Notes: a model not told the origin generated them from the sequence alone. 64,000 nucleotides of DNA from Serripes groenlandicus (GCA_031761405.1 JASEVX010000007.1:33211677-33275676); one strand, 5' to 3'. Counted from the stretch's first letter, positions 32,003 through 43,288 are shown. Translations and numbers: made by a program.

Positions 32003-32230
32003 ATTGGTGGTGAAGTGGTTGAGCATCCACCTTGGATGCGTAAAGTGGCGGGTTTGATCGCCTGTCGGGTCATACCTAATTATTTTAATATAATGGTTTT
32101 CCCTCCTTGCCGCTTAGGATTTTGTGAGGTTAGCAATATGACTGACTGGCTGGTGTCAGGATAAAGGGACCAGTAGTACTGGTTACTTACCAAGAAAATG
32201 GTGTGATTTTATATTCTAACTAACAAAAAA
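32003..32230 (+). repeat. Second tRNA-derived SINE, tandem to the first
   Basis: Box A TGGTGAAGTGG, box B GGTTTGATCGCC, body with GGATAAAGGGACCAGTAGTA. A different tRNA head from the 31749 copy. Confidence 0.6.
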
Positions 32231-32471
32231 TGTTCTAAGATCTATAAAACACCATACAAACAAAGGAAACAACATATCATATAACTAACCTAAACAGTCA
32301 AAGTCGAAATTATTTTTATCAAAGGAATGGAGAATAATTTTGAGTATGGTAAAAATGTAAAGAATTTATGGCCTTTGTTTACAAACAAAATACATTTGAC
32401 TTTATGTGAAAGCAGTCTGTTGTGATGTAAACATTCTACCATCTTGGACCTGTTTTACCTCCCTCTTTTTT

Positions 32472-33260
32472 TTCACCCTTTCCCACATGTACACACATTT
32501 TGACACATGTACACACATTTTGACACATGTACACACATTTTGACACATGTACACACATGTACACACATTTTGACACATGTACACACATTTGGACACATCT
32601 GCAGCAGGCGACTTTGAAAGCATTTTAGCAAAAGGAAAAAATTACTCATGATCTGCAATTTCTTCTTTAACCCTTTCCCACACACAACACATCTGCAGCA
32701 GATGACTTTGAAAACATAGTGACAAAAACCTGAAAAATCTCAATAAAAGATAGCTTAATTTTTAAATAAAGTTGAAAACATTGTGGCTAAAGGAGAAATT
32801 GCTCATCATGAGCAATTTCACCCTTGGCCACAATGTTTTCAAAAGTCATCTGCTGCTATTGTGTCAAAGCATGTCAGCAGGCGGGAAGGTGTTAACCAGT
32901 GTTTTCAACTCCGATCAGTAGTAGATTACTTAATTAATATAGTTTCATGTGTGTAAAGATTTTTCATATTTTTGCCTAGATGAATTCTTAAGGGTAAAGA
33001 AGAGATTGCTTGTTTTAACCCTTTCCCACATACAACAAATCTGTAGCAGAAGACTTTGAAAAAAGCCATATCAAGATATGGAATATATCTATAGTATAAA
33101 ATTTAATGCAATTTAAATAAGTGAATTTAGTTGAAAACATTGTGGTAAAAGGTGAAATTGCTCATCTTCATCTTGAGCAATTTTGCTCAATGCCGTAATG
33201 TTTTCAAAAATCTGTTAGCTGCAGAGATGCAGAAAGCGTCTATACGTAGGAAAGGGTTTA
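32472..33260 (+). mobile_element. MITE trio: 32472-32664, 32667-32895, 33015-33260
   Basis: The first holds the minisatellite. The second has both TTAA sites and the hairpin GAAATTGCTCATCATGAGCAATTTC. The third starts with TTAA at 33015 and ends AGGAAAGGGTTTA. Confidence 0.75.
32487..32600. repeat. 20-bp minisatellite grown inside a MITE arm
   Basis: About five and a half units of ACATGTACACACATTTTGAC, one shortened to 12 bp. They lie exactly where MITEs have a single CCCACATACAGACACATTTT segment, followed by ACACATCTGCAGCAG. Confidence 0.9.
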
Positions 33261-33643
33261 CACATTTAATTTTTCTATCTTTTCTAAATGTTTTCTCTCC
33301 AGTCATCGCTGTCAGAGAAAGGGTTTACAAGCACTTAAAACATGTTGAAATAAAGCAATCAATGATATATGCCATTAAATGCTTTAAGATTAATGATATG
33401 TAGTTTATGAATGGTTGAATTGTATATGAAGAATGAGTCAAATTGGTTTTACCTGCAGTAGTAAATAGGTCGCTATGGTCCTGATCAGAAAATGATCAAT
33501 AAGTATTGATTGGGGTTTCTTTCACTTCTATTGGTAAAAATCTCTGTAAGAAAATCTCCATCAATTCTCCTTTCATGTAACACTGTCAGATATGGCTACA
33601 TCAGTTCTCTATTTATGTAAAGCTGTCAGATGTGGCTATGAAA

Positions 33644-34290
33644 TGAACCCTTTCCCACATAGAGACGCTTACTGACACCTCTGCTGCAGACGACTTTTGA
33701 AATCATTGTGACAAATAGAGAAATTGCTCAAAACAAGCAATTTCTCCTTTTGCCACAACATTTTCATTTTTTTTAAGAAATTAAACCTTCATTAATTAAT
33801 AAAGATTTTCAGTGTTTTTGCCTAGATGTTTTGAAAGATGTCTGCTGCAGATTTCTTGTATGTGGTAAAGGGTTAACAGTTTACCTGGTATAATAATGGT
33901 ATTGTCTGTTTAGTCAAGAATGAAAAATGTAAAATCTGGGAAGTCAAAGCTTGCAGTCTCAATAGAGAAATATGTTTCAAAATGCGTGCGAGAAACTGTT
34001 AACCCTTTTTCTATATAAAACAAATCTGCAGCAGATGATTTATATCATCTAGATAACAATATGGAAAATCTCTCTAAATGAGAGTTGAACCCTTTCCCAC
34101 ATACAGACGCTTTCTGACGCCTCTGCAGCAGACAACTAATAAAATCATCGATGAGCAACTTATCCATTTGCCACAATGATTTCAACTCTTTTTCAATAAT
34201 CATACTATCCGTTATGGAGATTTTCTATATTTTGTACTTGATCATTTCAAAGTCCTTTGCTGCATACGTGGTGTATGTGGGAAAAGTTCA
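33644..34290 (+). mobile_element. MITEs 33644-33876 and 34008-34290
   Basis: The first is near complete (ACCCTTTCCCACATAGAGAC to TATGTGGTAAAGGGTTAA). The second is a left half followed by a full copy from about 34087 with a deleted centre. Confidence 0.7.
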
Positions 34291-34382
34291 ACTATTTTGT
34301 ATAGTCACTTTGTTTAAAATATTTTTGCAAAAGGAAACATTGCTTATCATGAGAAGTTTCTCCTTTGGCAAATATATTACTT

Positions 34383-34612
34383 TTAACCCTTTCCCTCATA
34401 TAGACGCTTTCTGATGCCTCTGCAGCAGACAGCTTTTTGAAAACATAGTGACAAAAGAAGAAATTGCACAAAACGTGCAATTTCTCCTTTTGCCACAATA
34501 TTTTCCACTTTTTGTCTCAGGTTATCCATTCAACTATGGAGATTTTCTATGTTTTGACAAAATACGTTCAAAGTCGTCTGCTGCAGAATTGTCTTATGAG
34601 GGAAAGGGTTAA
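34383..34612 (+). mobile_element. TTAA MITE, forward, intact
   Basis: Perfect TTAA at both ends; hairpin GAAATTGCACAAAACGTGCAATTTC. In a MAGI intron, 100 bp before exon 34712. Confidence 0.9.
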
Positions 34613-34711
34613 GTTGTCGGCTGCAGATGCGTCACAAATGCCTTTACAACTTGTAAAATTTTAAAATAAAAATATGAATGATCAATGACTATGTCTTCTC
34701 TTATTTTGTAG

Positions 34712-34831
34712 GCACAACACGAGATCCTAGACCAGGGGAGGTAAATGGTGTTGACTATACATTCCTCAATTCTGACGAGTTCACGGAGTTGGAGCAGAGT
34801 GGATGCCTACTTGAAAGTGGGGTATTTGATG
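34712..34831 (+). CDS. MAGI: MAGI-family exon: guanylate-kinase-like domain, GMP-binding motif
   Basis: 120-bp exon between acceptor ttattttgtag and donor gtaagt. The first two bases finish the Cys codon begun at 27266, and the exon ends on the first base of a Gly codon completed at 38005 (phase 1 on both sides). The translation contains [17 protein letters not shown], the classic TTRxPRxGExxGxDYxF segment of guanylate-kinase folds, followed by [20 protein letters not shown]. This is the continuation expected in MAGI proteins. A TTAA MITE ends at 34612, 100 bp before the exon. Confidence 0.92.
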
Positions 34832-34948
34832 GTAAGTTTCTCCCAATTGCTCAGTTGTGGAGCGTTAACTCATGATACTATGGTTCCCAGCAGGACTCCG
34901 GATATTTTGAAATCTAAATCGGTATGGTGAAATTTTTACCCCCCTTTT

Positions 34949-35177
34949 TTAAACCCTTTCTCTCATACAACTAATTTGCAGCAGACGACTTTGAACATAT
35001 TTTGTCAAAAAATAGAAAATCTCTATAATTGAATGGATAACCTATGACTAAAAGTGGAAAACATTGTGGCAAAAGGAGAAATTGCTTGTTTTGAGCAATT
35101 TCTTCTTTTGTCACTGTTTTCAAAAAGCTGTTTGCTGCAGAAGCGTCAGAAAGCGTCTATATGGGGAAAAGGGTTAA
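34949..35177 (-). mobile_element. TTAA MITE, reverse
   Basis: Starts TTAAACCCTTTCTCTC and ends GGGGAAAAGGGTTAA. The inner hairpin AGAAATTGCTTG/GAGCAATTTCT is intact. Confidence 0.85.
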
Positions 35178-35214
35178 AGATTGAAATCGGTCCGCCTAGT
35201 TAAAATTGGTCCAG

Positions 35215-35530
35215 ACCGGCAAATTTTCGGTTTTCCAGAGGCCTGGTTCCCAGGTTCAATTCCTGTGTGAGCAGGGGGGGGTCAATATTTGAGAGCATCC
35301 AACACACTCTTGGCATGAGTACTGGTTAGCATTTTCCCACATGTAGACCCTTCTTTAAGCTTCTGTAGCAGATGACTGTTGAAAACATTGTGTGAAATGG
35401 AGAAATTGCTCATAATATCCAAGGCCTCCTTGGCAATAATGTTTTCAACTCTTCATCATAGTTGTGTTCTTATTTATATTTTACATTTTTTTGTCTGCTG
35501 CAGATTTGTTGTAAATGGGAATGGGTTTTA
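35215..35530. repeat. SINE fragment, then degenerate MITE
   Basis: A box-B-like CAGGTTCAATTCCTG at about 35253 and GCATGAGTACTGGTT. Then ATTTTCCCACATGTAGACCC to GTAAATGGGAATGGGTTTT (35329-35530). Confidence 0.5.
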
Positions 35531-35885
35531 GTTATGCAATTCTAAAATACTTTTTTAATCCCCTAACGCTATGTAGTTGGTATTCAAAAGAATTGTCTCA
35601 AGTACCCACAATATAGGGTTGAGTCATAAGATAATATAGGTGGGAAAATACCAGTTTAATCCTTCTACTCTAGTCCTGCCGTCAGCTTTGGAACATATCT
35701 GAGGATGAAAATAACATCTCTAAAGTGATTTTATGCATAATTTGATTGATTAATCTGATGCAGAGTTTGAAATTTTATGGGGAAAAGAGAAAATGAAGCT
35801 GATGAAGAAACTTGTCTTATTTTTGTTCACTAAAAATTCAGTGAACATAAGGCCCTAAGAAATAAAAAGGTGAAAATAATGATAT

Positions 35886-36115
35886 TAAAACCCTTTCCCA
35901 CCTGCAGACGCATTTCAACGCAATAGCAGCAGACTACTTTTTAAAACATTGTGGTCAAAGGTGAAATTGCTCATGATGAGCAATTTCACCTTTGGCCACA
36001 ATGTTTTCCACTTATAGCCATTGGTTATCCATTCAATTATAGAGATTTTCCATTTTTTGACAAAATATGTTCAAAGTCGTCTGCTGCAAATTAGTTGTAT
36101 GTGGGAAAGGGATAA
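35886..36115 (+). mobile_element. MITE, GGCCAAAGG subfamily
   Basis: ACCCTTTCCCACCTGCAGAC to TATGTGGGAAAGGGATAA. An excellent hairpin, AAGGTGAAATTGCTCATGATG and its complement. Confidence 0.8.
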
Positions 36116-36225
36116 AAAGAGGATCTATTAACAGTAAAATGTCATGTTGATTAAAGATGGAAATATAGAAATGTCAAATAACACTTTCCCACGTAATGAC
36201 ACATTTTTACACAACTGCAATTTTA

Positions 36226-36695
36226 GCTCACCAGAGCACGAAATGTTCAAGGTGAGTTTTTGTGGTCGATCGTCGTACGTCATTCGTCGTCAACATTAAT
36301 TTTGCTTGTTAACACTCTAGAGGCAACATTTTGCATCCAATCTTCATGAAAGTTGATCAGAACATTATATCTCCATCAAAGTTAGGCCAAGTTCGAAACT
36401 GGGTTATGTCGGGTCAAAAACTTGGTTACTAGGCCACATTTAAAGAAAATCTTGTTAACACTCTGGAAGCCGCATTTTAAACTTGAGCATGTTGAAACTT
36501 TGTCAGAATATTTGTCTTGATGATATCTAGGCTAACTACGAATATGGGTTTGGTTAGGTCAATAACTAGGTCACTAGGCCAAATTGTAGAACAATCTAGT
36601 TAACTCTATAGAGATCGCATTTTTGACTGGAGCAGCTTGAAATTTTGTCAGGAAGTTTGTCTTGATGATATTGCCATTGGCGCTGAAATAGTTAA
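36226..36695 (+). mobile_element. HINE-like element, 3' truncated, inside a MITE
   Basis: 5' TTTTAGCTCACCAGAGC, hairpin partner TTCAAGGTGAG, then three units of the 143-bp core (TCACTAGGCCAAATT). The 3' hairpin is missing. The left flank is a MITE arm starting at 36181. Confidence 0.7.
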
Positions 36696-36810
36696 GTCTT
36701 AAATAGCCCATTCTCTATTTTTAAAACACCGTGGCAATTTCTCCTTTTGTCACAATTTTTTCAATTTGATTCAATAACTATTGCTTACTTTTATTGGGAT
36801 TTTCCCTATT

Positions 36811-37892
36811 TTTAGATCACCTGAGCCGAAGGCTCAAGGTGAGCTATTCTGATCACTTTTTGTCCGTCGTCCGTCCGGCGTTAACTTTTAGCTTTAAACA
36901 TCATCTCCTCCCAAACTCCAAGGACAATTTCCGTGAAACATCACAGGACTGTTCCTCTGGTTGGCCTCTTTCAAAGTTGTTCAAAGTTTTAAATTCCATT
37001 GAGAACTTTGGTTGCTGCGGCATCAGAAAGGGGGCAAAAGGTCCAAACTTTAAAAATCTTCTCCTCCAAATCTGCCTGTCAGATTCAAATATAATTTGGT
37101 AGAAATGTTCATTGGGTGACCCTCTATAAAATTGTTAAAGCCATACTGATTGGTCGAAAAACATGGCAGTCAGGCGGCATCAAAAAAGGGGCAAAATGAC
37201 AAAATTTGAAAATTCCTTTTTTATGCAAATGCTTGTCTGATTTTAAGAAAATATAATACGAATCTTACTGTAATGATCCTCTATTTAATTTGTTTAAGCC
37301 GTTTTGATTGGTTACACAATCATATCAACCAGGCGTCATCACAAAAGGGGTAAATTGAACTTTTAGCTACAAATGACAACCAACTCCTACCATTCCAATA
37401 GACCAATTTCCACAAAACATCACAGGAATGTTCCTTTGGTGGTCCTCTTTCAAAATTGTTCAAAGATTTAAATTCCATTTAGAACTTTGGTTGCTGCGGC
37501 ATCAGAAAGTGAGAAAAATACCCAAATTTTAAAATCCTTTTCCTACATAATCTACTTGTGCGATTGCAAGATAATTTGGTAGAAATGTTTCTTAAGTGAC
37601 CTCTAAATAAACTGTTGAAGCCATTTTGATTTCGTTGAAAAACAGGGCAGCAAGGCGGCATCAGGAAAGGTGCAAAATGACAAAAACTTTATAATTCCAT
37701 TCTTATTAAAGTTCTTGTTAGATTTCAAGATATAAATGGCCTTTACTGATTAGCTGTTTCTTGAGAAGTGTCCACTCCTTTCAGTTTCATTTGCACTCCC
37801 TGATAAAATTTTCCAGATATTTGCAGTTAAATATTTGCTACTAATTTACTATCAATTAGGTGATCGATTTAGGGCCATCTTGGCCCTCTTGT
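36811..37892 (+). mobile_element. HINE-like element inserted in the same MITE
   Basis: GATCACCTGA (36815-36824) mirrors the 3' TTAGGTGATC (37857-37866) except one base. The 5' end folds CACCTGAGCC/GGCTCAAGGTG. 3' hairpin AGGGCCATCTTGGCCCT then CTCTTG. The flanks (CCCTATTTTT and TTGCTTATGCGTTTTCAAAG...GGAAAGGGTTAA, ending about 37950) rejoin as one MITE, which exposes a T-tract target. Confidence 0.8.
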
Positions 37893-38004
37893 TGCTTATG
37901 CGTTTTCAAAGGCATGTGTTGCAGATTTGTTGTATGTAGGAAAGGGTTAAAGTTTCATATTGGTATCCATTACGTCTAACTTACTTTTTCGGGTCATATT
38001 TCAG

Positions 38005-38296
38005 GTAACCTTTATGGAACCCCAAAGCCCCCTAAAGATCCCCAAGGTCAAATCATTCGAAGGTCAAGTTCCATAACCAGCATACAGCCAATTGGGTTGG
38101 CGGATCAGAATCGACAGCGTCACCACAGTAACTCCGATCTAGCAACAAAGTCACCAAGAACTCCAAGGAAGAAGATTCCAGATCCTCCACCCCGTGCTAA
38201 GTCTCTTGAAGGATCCAGCAGCTCCGAGAGCTTGGGACCACTTCCGCCTAACTGGGAAGTGGCCTACACCGAGGATGGTCATCCTTATTTTATTGA
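38005..38296 (+). CDS. MAGI: MAGI-family exon: end of GuK region, linker, first half of WW1
   Basis: 292-bp exon with acceptor catatttcag and donor gtatgt. It opens with NLYGTPKPPKDPQ, the conserved end of the MAGI guanylate-kinase region. A linker of about 60 residues follows, rich in Ser, Pro, Arg and Lys, with RRSSSITS and RAKSLEGSSSSE; these look like basophilic kinase sites (inference). The exon ends in GPLPPNWEVAYTEDGHPYFI, the first half of WW domain 1 with its first signature Trp. The intron to the next exon is phase 2. Each conserved block is in frame with no stop. Confidence 0.93.
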
Positions 38297-38419
38297 GTAT
38301 GTATAGTTTGTGTAAATTGAATTGTAGCATGATGAATATAATATATAACATGGTCAATTTACTCTGGAATGATTCAAGTTTTTCAGAACATTTGTTTTTA
38401 TGATTGTTAGCCTGAATTT

Positions 38420-38680
38420 TAATATAGGTCACATCAGGTAAAAATATAGTTCACTACATGTAGGTCAAATTTAAGAAAAATCTTGTTTCCACTCTAGATG
38501 TTGAATTTTGACTGGAGCTCCTGAAACATTGTCAGAATGTTTGTCTTGATGAAATCTAGGCTAAGTTCATAATTGGGTCATATCCAGTCTAAAACCATTA
38601 TCTCTATTGTGTAGACCTTCTAGAGGCCACATTTTTATTTTCACTTGGGTATGTTGAAACTTTGTCAAAATGTTTGTACA
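38420..38680 (+). repeat. Fragment of the 143-bp core repeat in a MAGI intron
   Basis: AGGTCAAATTTAAGAAAAATC, GTCAGAATGTTTGTCTTGATG and related blocks. No termini. Confidence 0.6.
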
Positions 38681-38713
38681 TTTGAATTGTACTTATTTTC
38701 TCTTATCTTTTGC

Positions 38714-38942
38714 TTAACCCCTTCCCACATCCAACAGATCTGCAGCAGATGGCTTTGAAAACGTTGAGGCAAAAGCACAGAAAATCCCTTTAAATGAAAG
38801 AACAATAATTGAAAAGAGTTGAAAACATGGTGACAAAAAGAGAAATTGCTTGTTTGAGCAATTTCTTCTTTTGTCGCCATGTTTTCAAAAAGCCGTCGGC
38901 TGCAGAGACGTCAGAAAGCATCTGTATGAGGGAAAGGCTTAA
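38714..38942 (-). mobile_element. TTAA MITE 37 bp before a MAGI splice acceptor
   Basis: Both TTAA sites are present; left CCCCTTCCCACATCCAAC, right ATGAGGGAAAGGC. The hairpin around AGAAATTGCTTG remains. Confidence 0.8.
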
Positions 38943-38979
38943 GTGACTTGTGTAAGATAGTAATCCTGATTCCTTATAG

Positions 38980-39053
38980 TCACAACACGGAGAACACCCA
39001 TTGGTTAGACCCCAGACAGGCCACCAAGCAAAAGAATGACCTACGGGATGATG
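38980..39053 (+). CDS. MAGI: MAGI-family exon: second half of WW1
   Basis: 74-bp exon with acceptor ccttatag and donor gtgagt. The first base completes the Asp codon split after 38296. The translation HNTENTHWLDPRQATKQKND supplies the second Trp and the Pro three residues later that define a WW fold binding PPxY-type ligands. It ends in an acidic RDD stretch with one base of the next codon (phase 1), where MAGI proteins continue to WW2. A MITE (38714-38942) ends only 37 bp upstream of this exon. Confidence 0.92.
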
Positions 39054-39108
39054 GTGAGTTCTATGTTTTATATACTGGTTCCCACTAGGATTTACTAGTT
39101 CATATCCT

Positions 39109-39345
39109 AAACCACCCTTTCCCATGTGCTTCAATTCAGTAGGCGGCTTTGAAAACATGAGGGCAAAAATATGGAAAATGTTCATAAATGAATGTTTTAA
39201 CTATTGATTGGATTTGGAAGCATTGTGGCAAAAGGAGAAATAGCTAGTTTTGAGCAATTTTCACTTTTGTCACAATGTTTTCAAAGAGCCGTCTGCTGTA
39301 AGGTGTAAGAAAGCAGCTCTATGTGGGAATGGTTTAGTTGTCATT
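39109..39345 (-). mobile_element. Degenerate MITE
   Basis: ACCCTTTCCCATGTGC to TATGTGGGAATGGTTTAG, with a weak hairpin. Confidence 0.6.
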
Positions 39346-39495
39346 GTCATACAGTTGTTGGAAAGGACTTAAAAAAGAGGAAAGTTGTTACTAATGGGTT
39401 TTACCGTTTACTTGTGGATTGTCTGCATAATTGAAAACAAATCAAAACAAATTAGTATTTCATTCAACTTACATTCTGAATGTTCTATGGCTTTC

Positions 39496-39725
39496 TTAAC
39501 CCTTTCCCTCATACGACATTTCTGCAGAAGACGACTTTGAACGTATTTTGTCAAAACATAGAAAATCTCCATAATTTAATGGATAACCTATGACAAAAAG
39601 TGGAAAACATTGTGGCGAAAGGAGAAATTGCACGTTTTGTGCAATTTCTTCTTTTGTCACTATGTTTTCAAAAAGACGTCTGCTGCAGAGGCGTCAGAAA
39701 GCGTCTATATGAGGGAAAGGGTTAA
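39496..39725 (-). mobile_element. TTAA MITE, reverse, intact
   Basis: TTAA on both sides; hairpin GAAATTGCACGTTTTGTGCAATTTC. Lies between the WW1 exon and the micro-exon candidate. Confidence 0.88.
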
Positions 39726-40010
39726 TGAAAGCTAAAAACTTCTAGTTTGTCATAAAATAAATTTGATTGTTCCATTAAGTTCAAACAGAACTTAACAACC
39801 CTGTCCCACTTACAAAAAACCTTCAGCATACTACATGGAAAACATCTAAGCCAAAAGTATGGAAGAAAAGTTAAACTATTGAATAGAGTTGAAAACATAA
39901 AGCCAAGAGGCAAACATTCTTTTAAGTTTTACCAATTTTTCTCAGGATTTCAGCATTCATGCTTACTTTTACTTACTTGTATTGATATGGATCTAATCAA
40001 TTTTCTGCAG

Positions 40011-40049
40011 TGTTTCTTGATGGTAATAGTAATAGTACACTAAGTCTTG
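40011..40049 (+). CDS. MAGI: Candidate 39-bp MAGI micro-exon between WW1 and WW2
   Basis: The acceptor ttttctgcag directly precedes 40011 and the donor gtgagt begins at 40050. With the phase-1 base left by the exon ending at 39053, the 39 bases read VFLDGNSNSTLSL and end again in phase 1, so the exon could be included or skipped without a frame change. There is no homology support, because the residues are low complexity. The call rests on two strong splice sites and a matching symmetric phase. It would lengthen the WW1-WW2 linker. The downstream WW2 exon is not visible before 64000. Confidence 0.45.
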
Positions 40050-40785
40050 GTGAGTGTGAAACCCATGTTTAACCATAGCTACCACAGGGGTCTAGATAAG
40101 AAGTGTGTCGGCCCCAAGGTCATTTTACCATGTCAAAGTTGATTCTCATTGACCTGAATCATAACTTTAAGCGCAATCAGCCTTTGTAGATAAATGTCTG
40201 ATGCAAAAAAAAAATGATATCTGGGAAAAGGGAAGTACACTTTTAAATGACACAGAGTTGAAAACATTGTTGGAAATAGAGAAATTGCTCTTTTCCCCCA
40301 AAAATGTTGTCAAATCTGGTCTGAATCAGCAAAATCAGTTTGTTCTCTGTGCTCATTGTAGTCCTTTGATTGCTCAGTTTTGAGGATAAGGCTAATCCAA
40401 AGCTTATGAGTACAACTTCAACGGTACAAGTACTAGATTTGTAATCTTGGGGCCAGAATTCCACCACATATTTCAAAATATTAGCCATTTATCTGATATT
40501 GCACTTCTTTCTGACAATTCCAATTTGAAAACATTTTGTAGAAAATGGAAAAGTTTGGCAGATGAAAAGACTGATGTAGCGACATTGGAGAGAAAGAAGA
40601 ACATGCTCATAATGAGCTTTTTTTCATTTTTCCCGCATTGTTTCCAAAAATTGTCTCGCAGATCTGTAACAGAGACCTTTTACCAGTCACAATTGATGTT
40701 TTTACTCAATGTGAACTGTAAGAATAGTTGGTCAATTCTACTTATCAAGACCCTTTGTTTCCTATATATAGTATAGATTAAACCT

Positions 40786-41493
40786 TTAACCCTTTCCCAC
40801 ATACAGACACATACTGACGCCTCTGCAGCAGACGACGTTTGAAAACATTGTGACTAAAGAAGAAATTGCTTTTCAACTTTTTTCAATAATAGTCAATTTC
40901 ACTAATAGATTTTTTTTTACCAAAAATGTTCTAAGTTGTCTACTGTAGATTTGATGTATGTGGGAAAGGGCTAAGGGCATTTTTGAAGTTTCTACATTGA
41001 AACATATAAATAAGAGAATGGAGAATCTAACCCTTTCCCTGATACAGACAACCTAGTGCACCTTTGCAGCTAGACTACTTTTGAAAACATTAGTGGAATC
41101 GGGAGTATTGCTCAAAACAAGCAATTACTTCTTACACCACAATGTTTTCAACTCTGTATCAAATTCGTATTCTTAAATATTCTTCGTTTTGTTTTTAAAT
41201 ATCTTTTCACCTTAAACTTTTTCAAAGCGGACAACTCTGAAAATATTATAACAGGTAAACAGTTAACCCTTTCCCTCAAATAGACGCTTTCTGATGCCTC
41301 TGCAGCAGACGGATTTTTGCAAACATAGTGACAAAAGAAGAAATTGCACAAAATGTGCAATTTCTCCTTTTTGACACAATGTTTTCCACTTTTTGTCATA
41401 GGTTATCCATTCAATTATGGAGATTTTCTATTTTTTGACAAAATACGTTCAAAGTCGTCTGCTGCAGAATTGTCGTATGAGGGAAAGGGTTAT
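40786..41493 (+). mobile_element. MITEs 40786-40974, 41028-41165, 41273-41493
   Basis: The first is complete at its ends but centre-deleted. The second is a left half. The third is a well-preserved forward copy with the hairpin GAAATTGCACAAAATGTGCAATTTC. Confidence 0.75.
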
Positions 41494-41907
41494 ATGAATG
41501 CTAATCTAGCTGTTTTGACTATGATTTATTTATGAGCATTATCAATAAATGAATTCCCTTTTTACCTATTGTATAGCTTATGTATTATTTAATATTTTAA
41601 ATTTTTTAAATTTTGAGTACTTATTTAAACACTTAACACAATAATCATTTGAACTTATTAGAATTTTCTCACTTCAACTTTTCTACTGGATATACCCACA
41701 ACATTGGGTTTGGTAGGGGATCGACTGATATTTTGCATGAACAATACTGATTTTTACCCCCAACATATCCATTTCTTTATCTAAATTAACCATTTAATTT
41801 GCCAGATATTTCTATACTTTCCTTATACCAAGTATTGAGTTAAATTGTTCCTGTATAAAATGCTCAAACCTTATTAACTTCCTACTGAACACATAGTATA
41901 TAGTATA

Positions 41908-42382
41908 TAACCCTTTCTCACTAGCAGAAACAGTTTTATTTTTCTGCAGTAGAATATTTTTTAGATAATTGTGGCAAAATGAGAAATTGTTTACTATGAG
42001 CAATTTCTCATTTTGCCACAATTTTGTCCACTAGGTATATACTCAATAAAGTTTCATTCACTTATAGAGATTTTCCATATCTATGCCTGGATGTTTTCAA
42101 AGTTGTCTGCTGTTTGCTTGTTGTATGTGGGAAAGGGTGATATCGCCAAGACAGTGGATAGCTCTTTCCAAGATATGACAAATAGGCAGCTGTAGACTGA
42201 ACATATCCAGGCTAAAATATGGAAAATGAAAGGATAATTATTGAATAGATTTGAAAACATTGTAGAAAAAGAGAAATTGTCCATTATATAATAAATGAGC
42301 AATTTCTCCTATTGCCACAATGTTATTAAAGATTGTCTGCTGCAGTTATTTCATAAAGTGTCTGTATGTGGGGAAAGGGTTA
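41908..42382 (+). mobile_element. MITEs 41908-42141 and about 42200-42382
   Basis: The first has a long hairpin TTGTGGCAAAATGAGAAATT and its complement. The second ends TATGTGGGGAAAGGGTTAA. Confidence 0.7.
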
Positions 42383-42749
42383 ATGAAGTTGTTTTCACGT
42401 ACAGTGAACGAAAAATAATAATATGTAACATAATTTAAGAATACTTTGTTGAATATCAACAATTATTTGGTTAAATATTAATTAAATTGTTCTAATCTTT
42501 ATTAGATTTAATTAGGCAGAGTAAAGTTGACTTATGTTATCATTTTTAATTGAAGGCCCGTATACTTTTGAGATAAATTTCGATGGTAAGATTTCACAGT
42601 GTGTTGAGTAAATTAGACATAACAGGGAGAGCACTGTGTGATTAGAAAATTAGATCATTTGTTTAGTTATGTCCCTTTGAGCTGGGGATGCTTTGCCACA
42701 TGAAATTTTTCTAAAAGACTTTATTTAATGCAGGGAAGTTGCAGATCAA
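42383..42749. other. Intronic AT-rich DNA, nothing recognised
   Basis: No exon-like or repeat-like feature found. Confidence 0.4.
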
Positions 42750-43288
42750 CTTACCCTTATCCACATACAACAAATCTGCAGCCAACTGCTGCAAGGCACA
42801 ACAAAAAAGGAAATCTCTATTATTGAAATCTTGATTATTAAATTGACATTGTGGCTATAGGTAAACATTTTCATTATGTGTAATTCGGAATTTCTCCTGT
42901 TGCCAAATTGTTTTCAAAAGATGTCTGCTGTAGATGAGTCTGCAAATGGAAATGGAAAGGTTTAAGGTCAGTCTGATCAGTTTCCTTACTGTGCCATTCC
43001 ATACTTCAAGTATTTTAGGTACCTGTTATGAATGGCTTACAACCATTTAATACAAGAAATCTTTTTGATCAGGTTCTTTATCAATTTATCCCTTTCCCGC
43101 ATACAATCAATCTGCTGAAGACGACTTTGTAAATATCTAAGCAAAAATATTGAAAATCTCTATAAATGAAAGTAAACTCATTGAACAGATTTTAAAACAT
43201 TGAAGGCAATTTCACATTTTGCCACTATGTTTTCAAAAGTTGTCTGCTGCAGATGCAACAAAATGTGTCTCCAAGAGATGGTGTTAAT
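42750..43288. mobile_element. Two degenerate MITEs (42750-42965, 43088-43288)
   Basis: ACCCTTATCCACATACAACA to GGAAATGGAAAGGTTTAA; ATCCCTTTCCCGCATACAAT to a decayed right arm. Confidence 0.55.

Noticed and set aside
32402..32685. ORFs with repeated CVYMCQN peptides
   Set aside because: Read-through of the 20-bp minisatellite within a MITE.
39951..39960. Second acceptor-like site ttttctcag in the MAGI intron
   Set aside because: No in-frame exon with a donor follows; the site at 40010 is better and gives a matching phase.
40447..40776. 109-codon ORF as a further MAGI exon
   Set aside because: No WW or PDZ signature; contains MITE-like words (GAAAACATTTTG, GCTCATAATGAGC).
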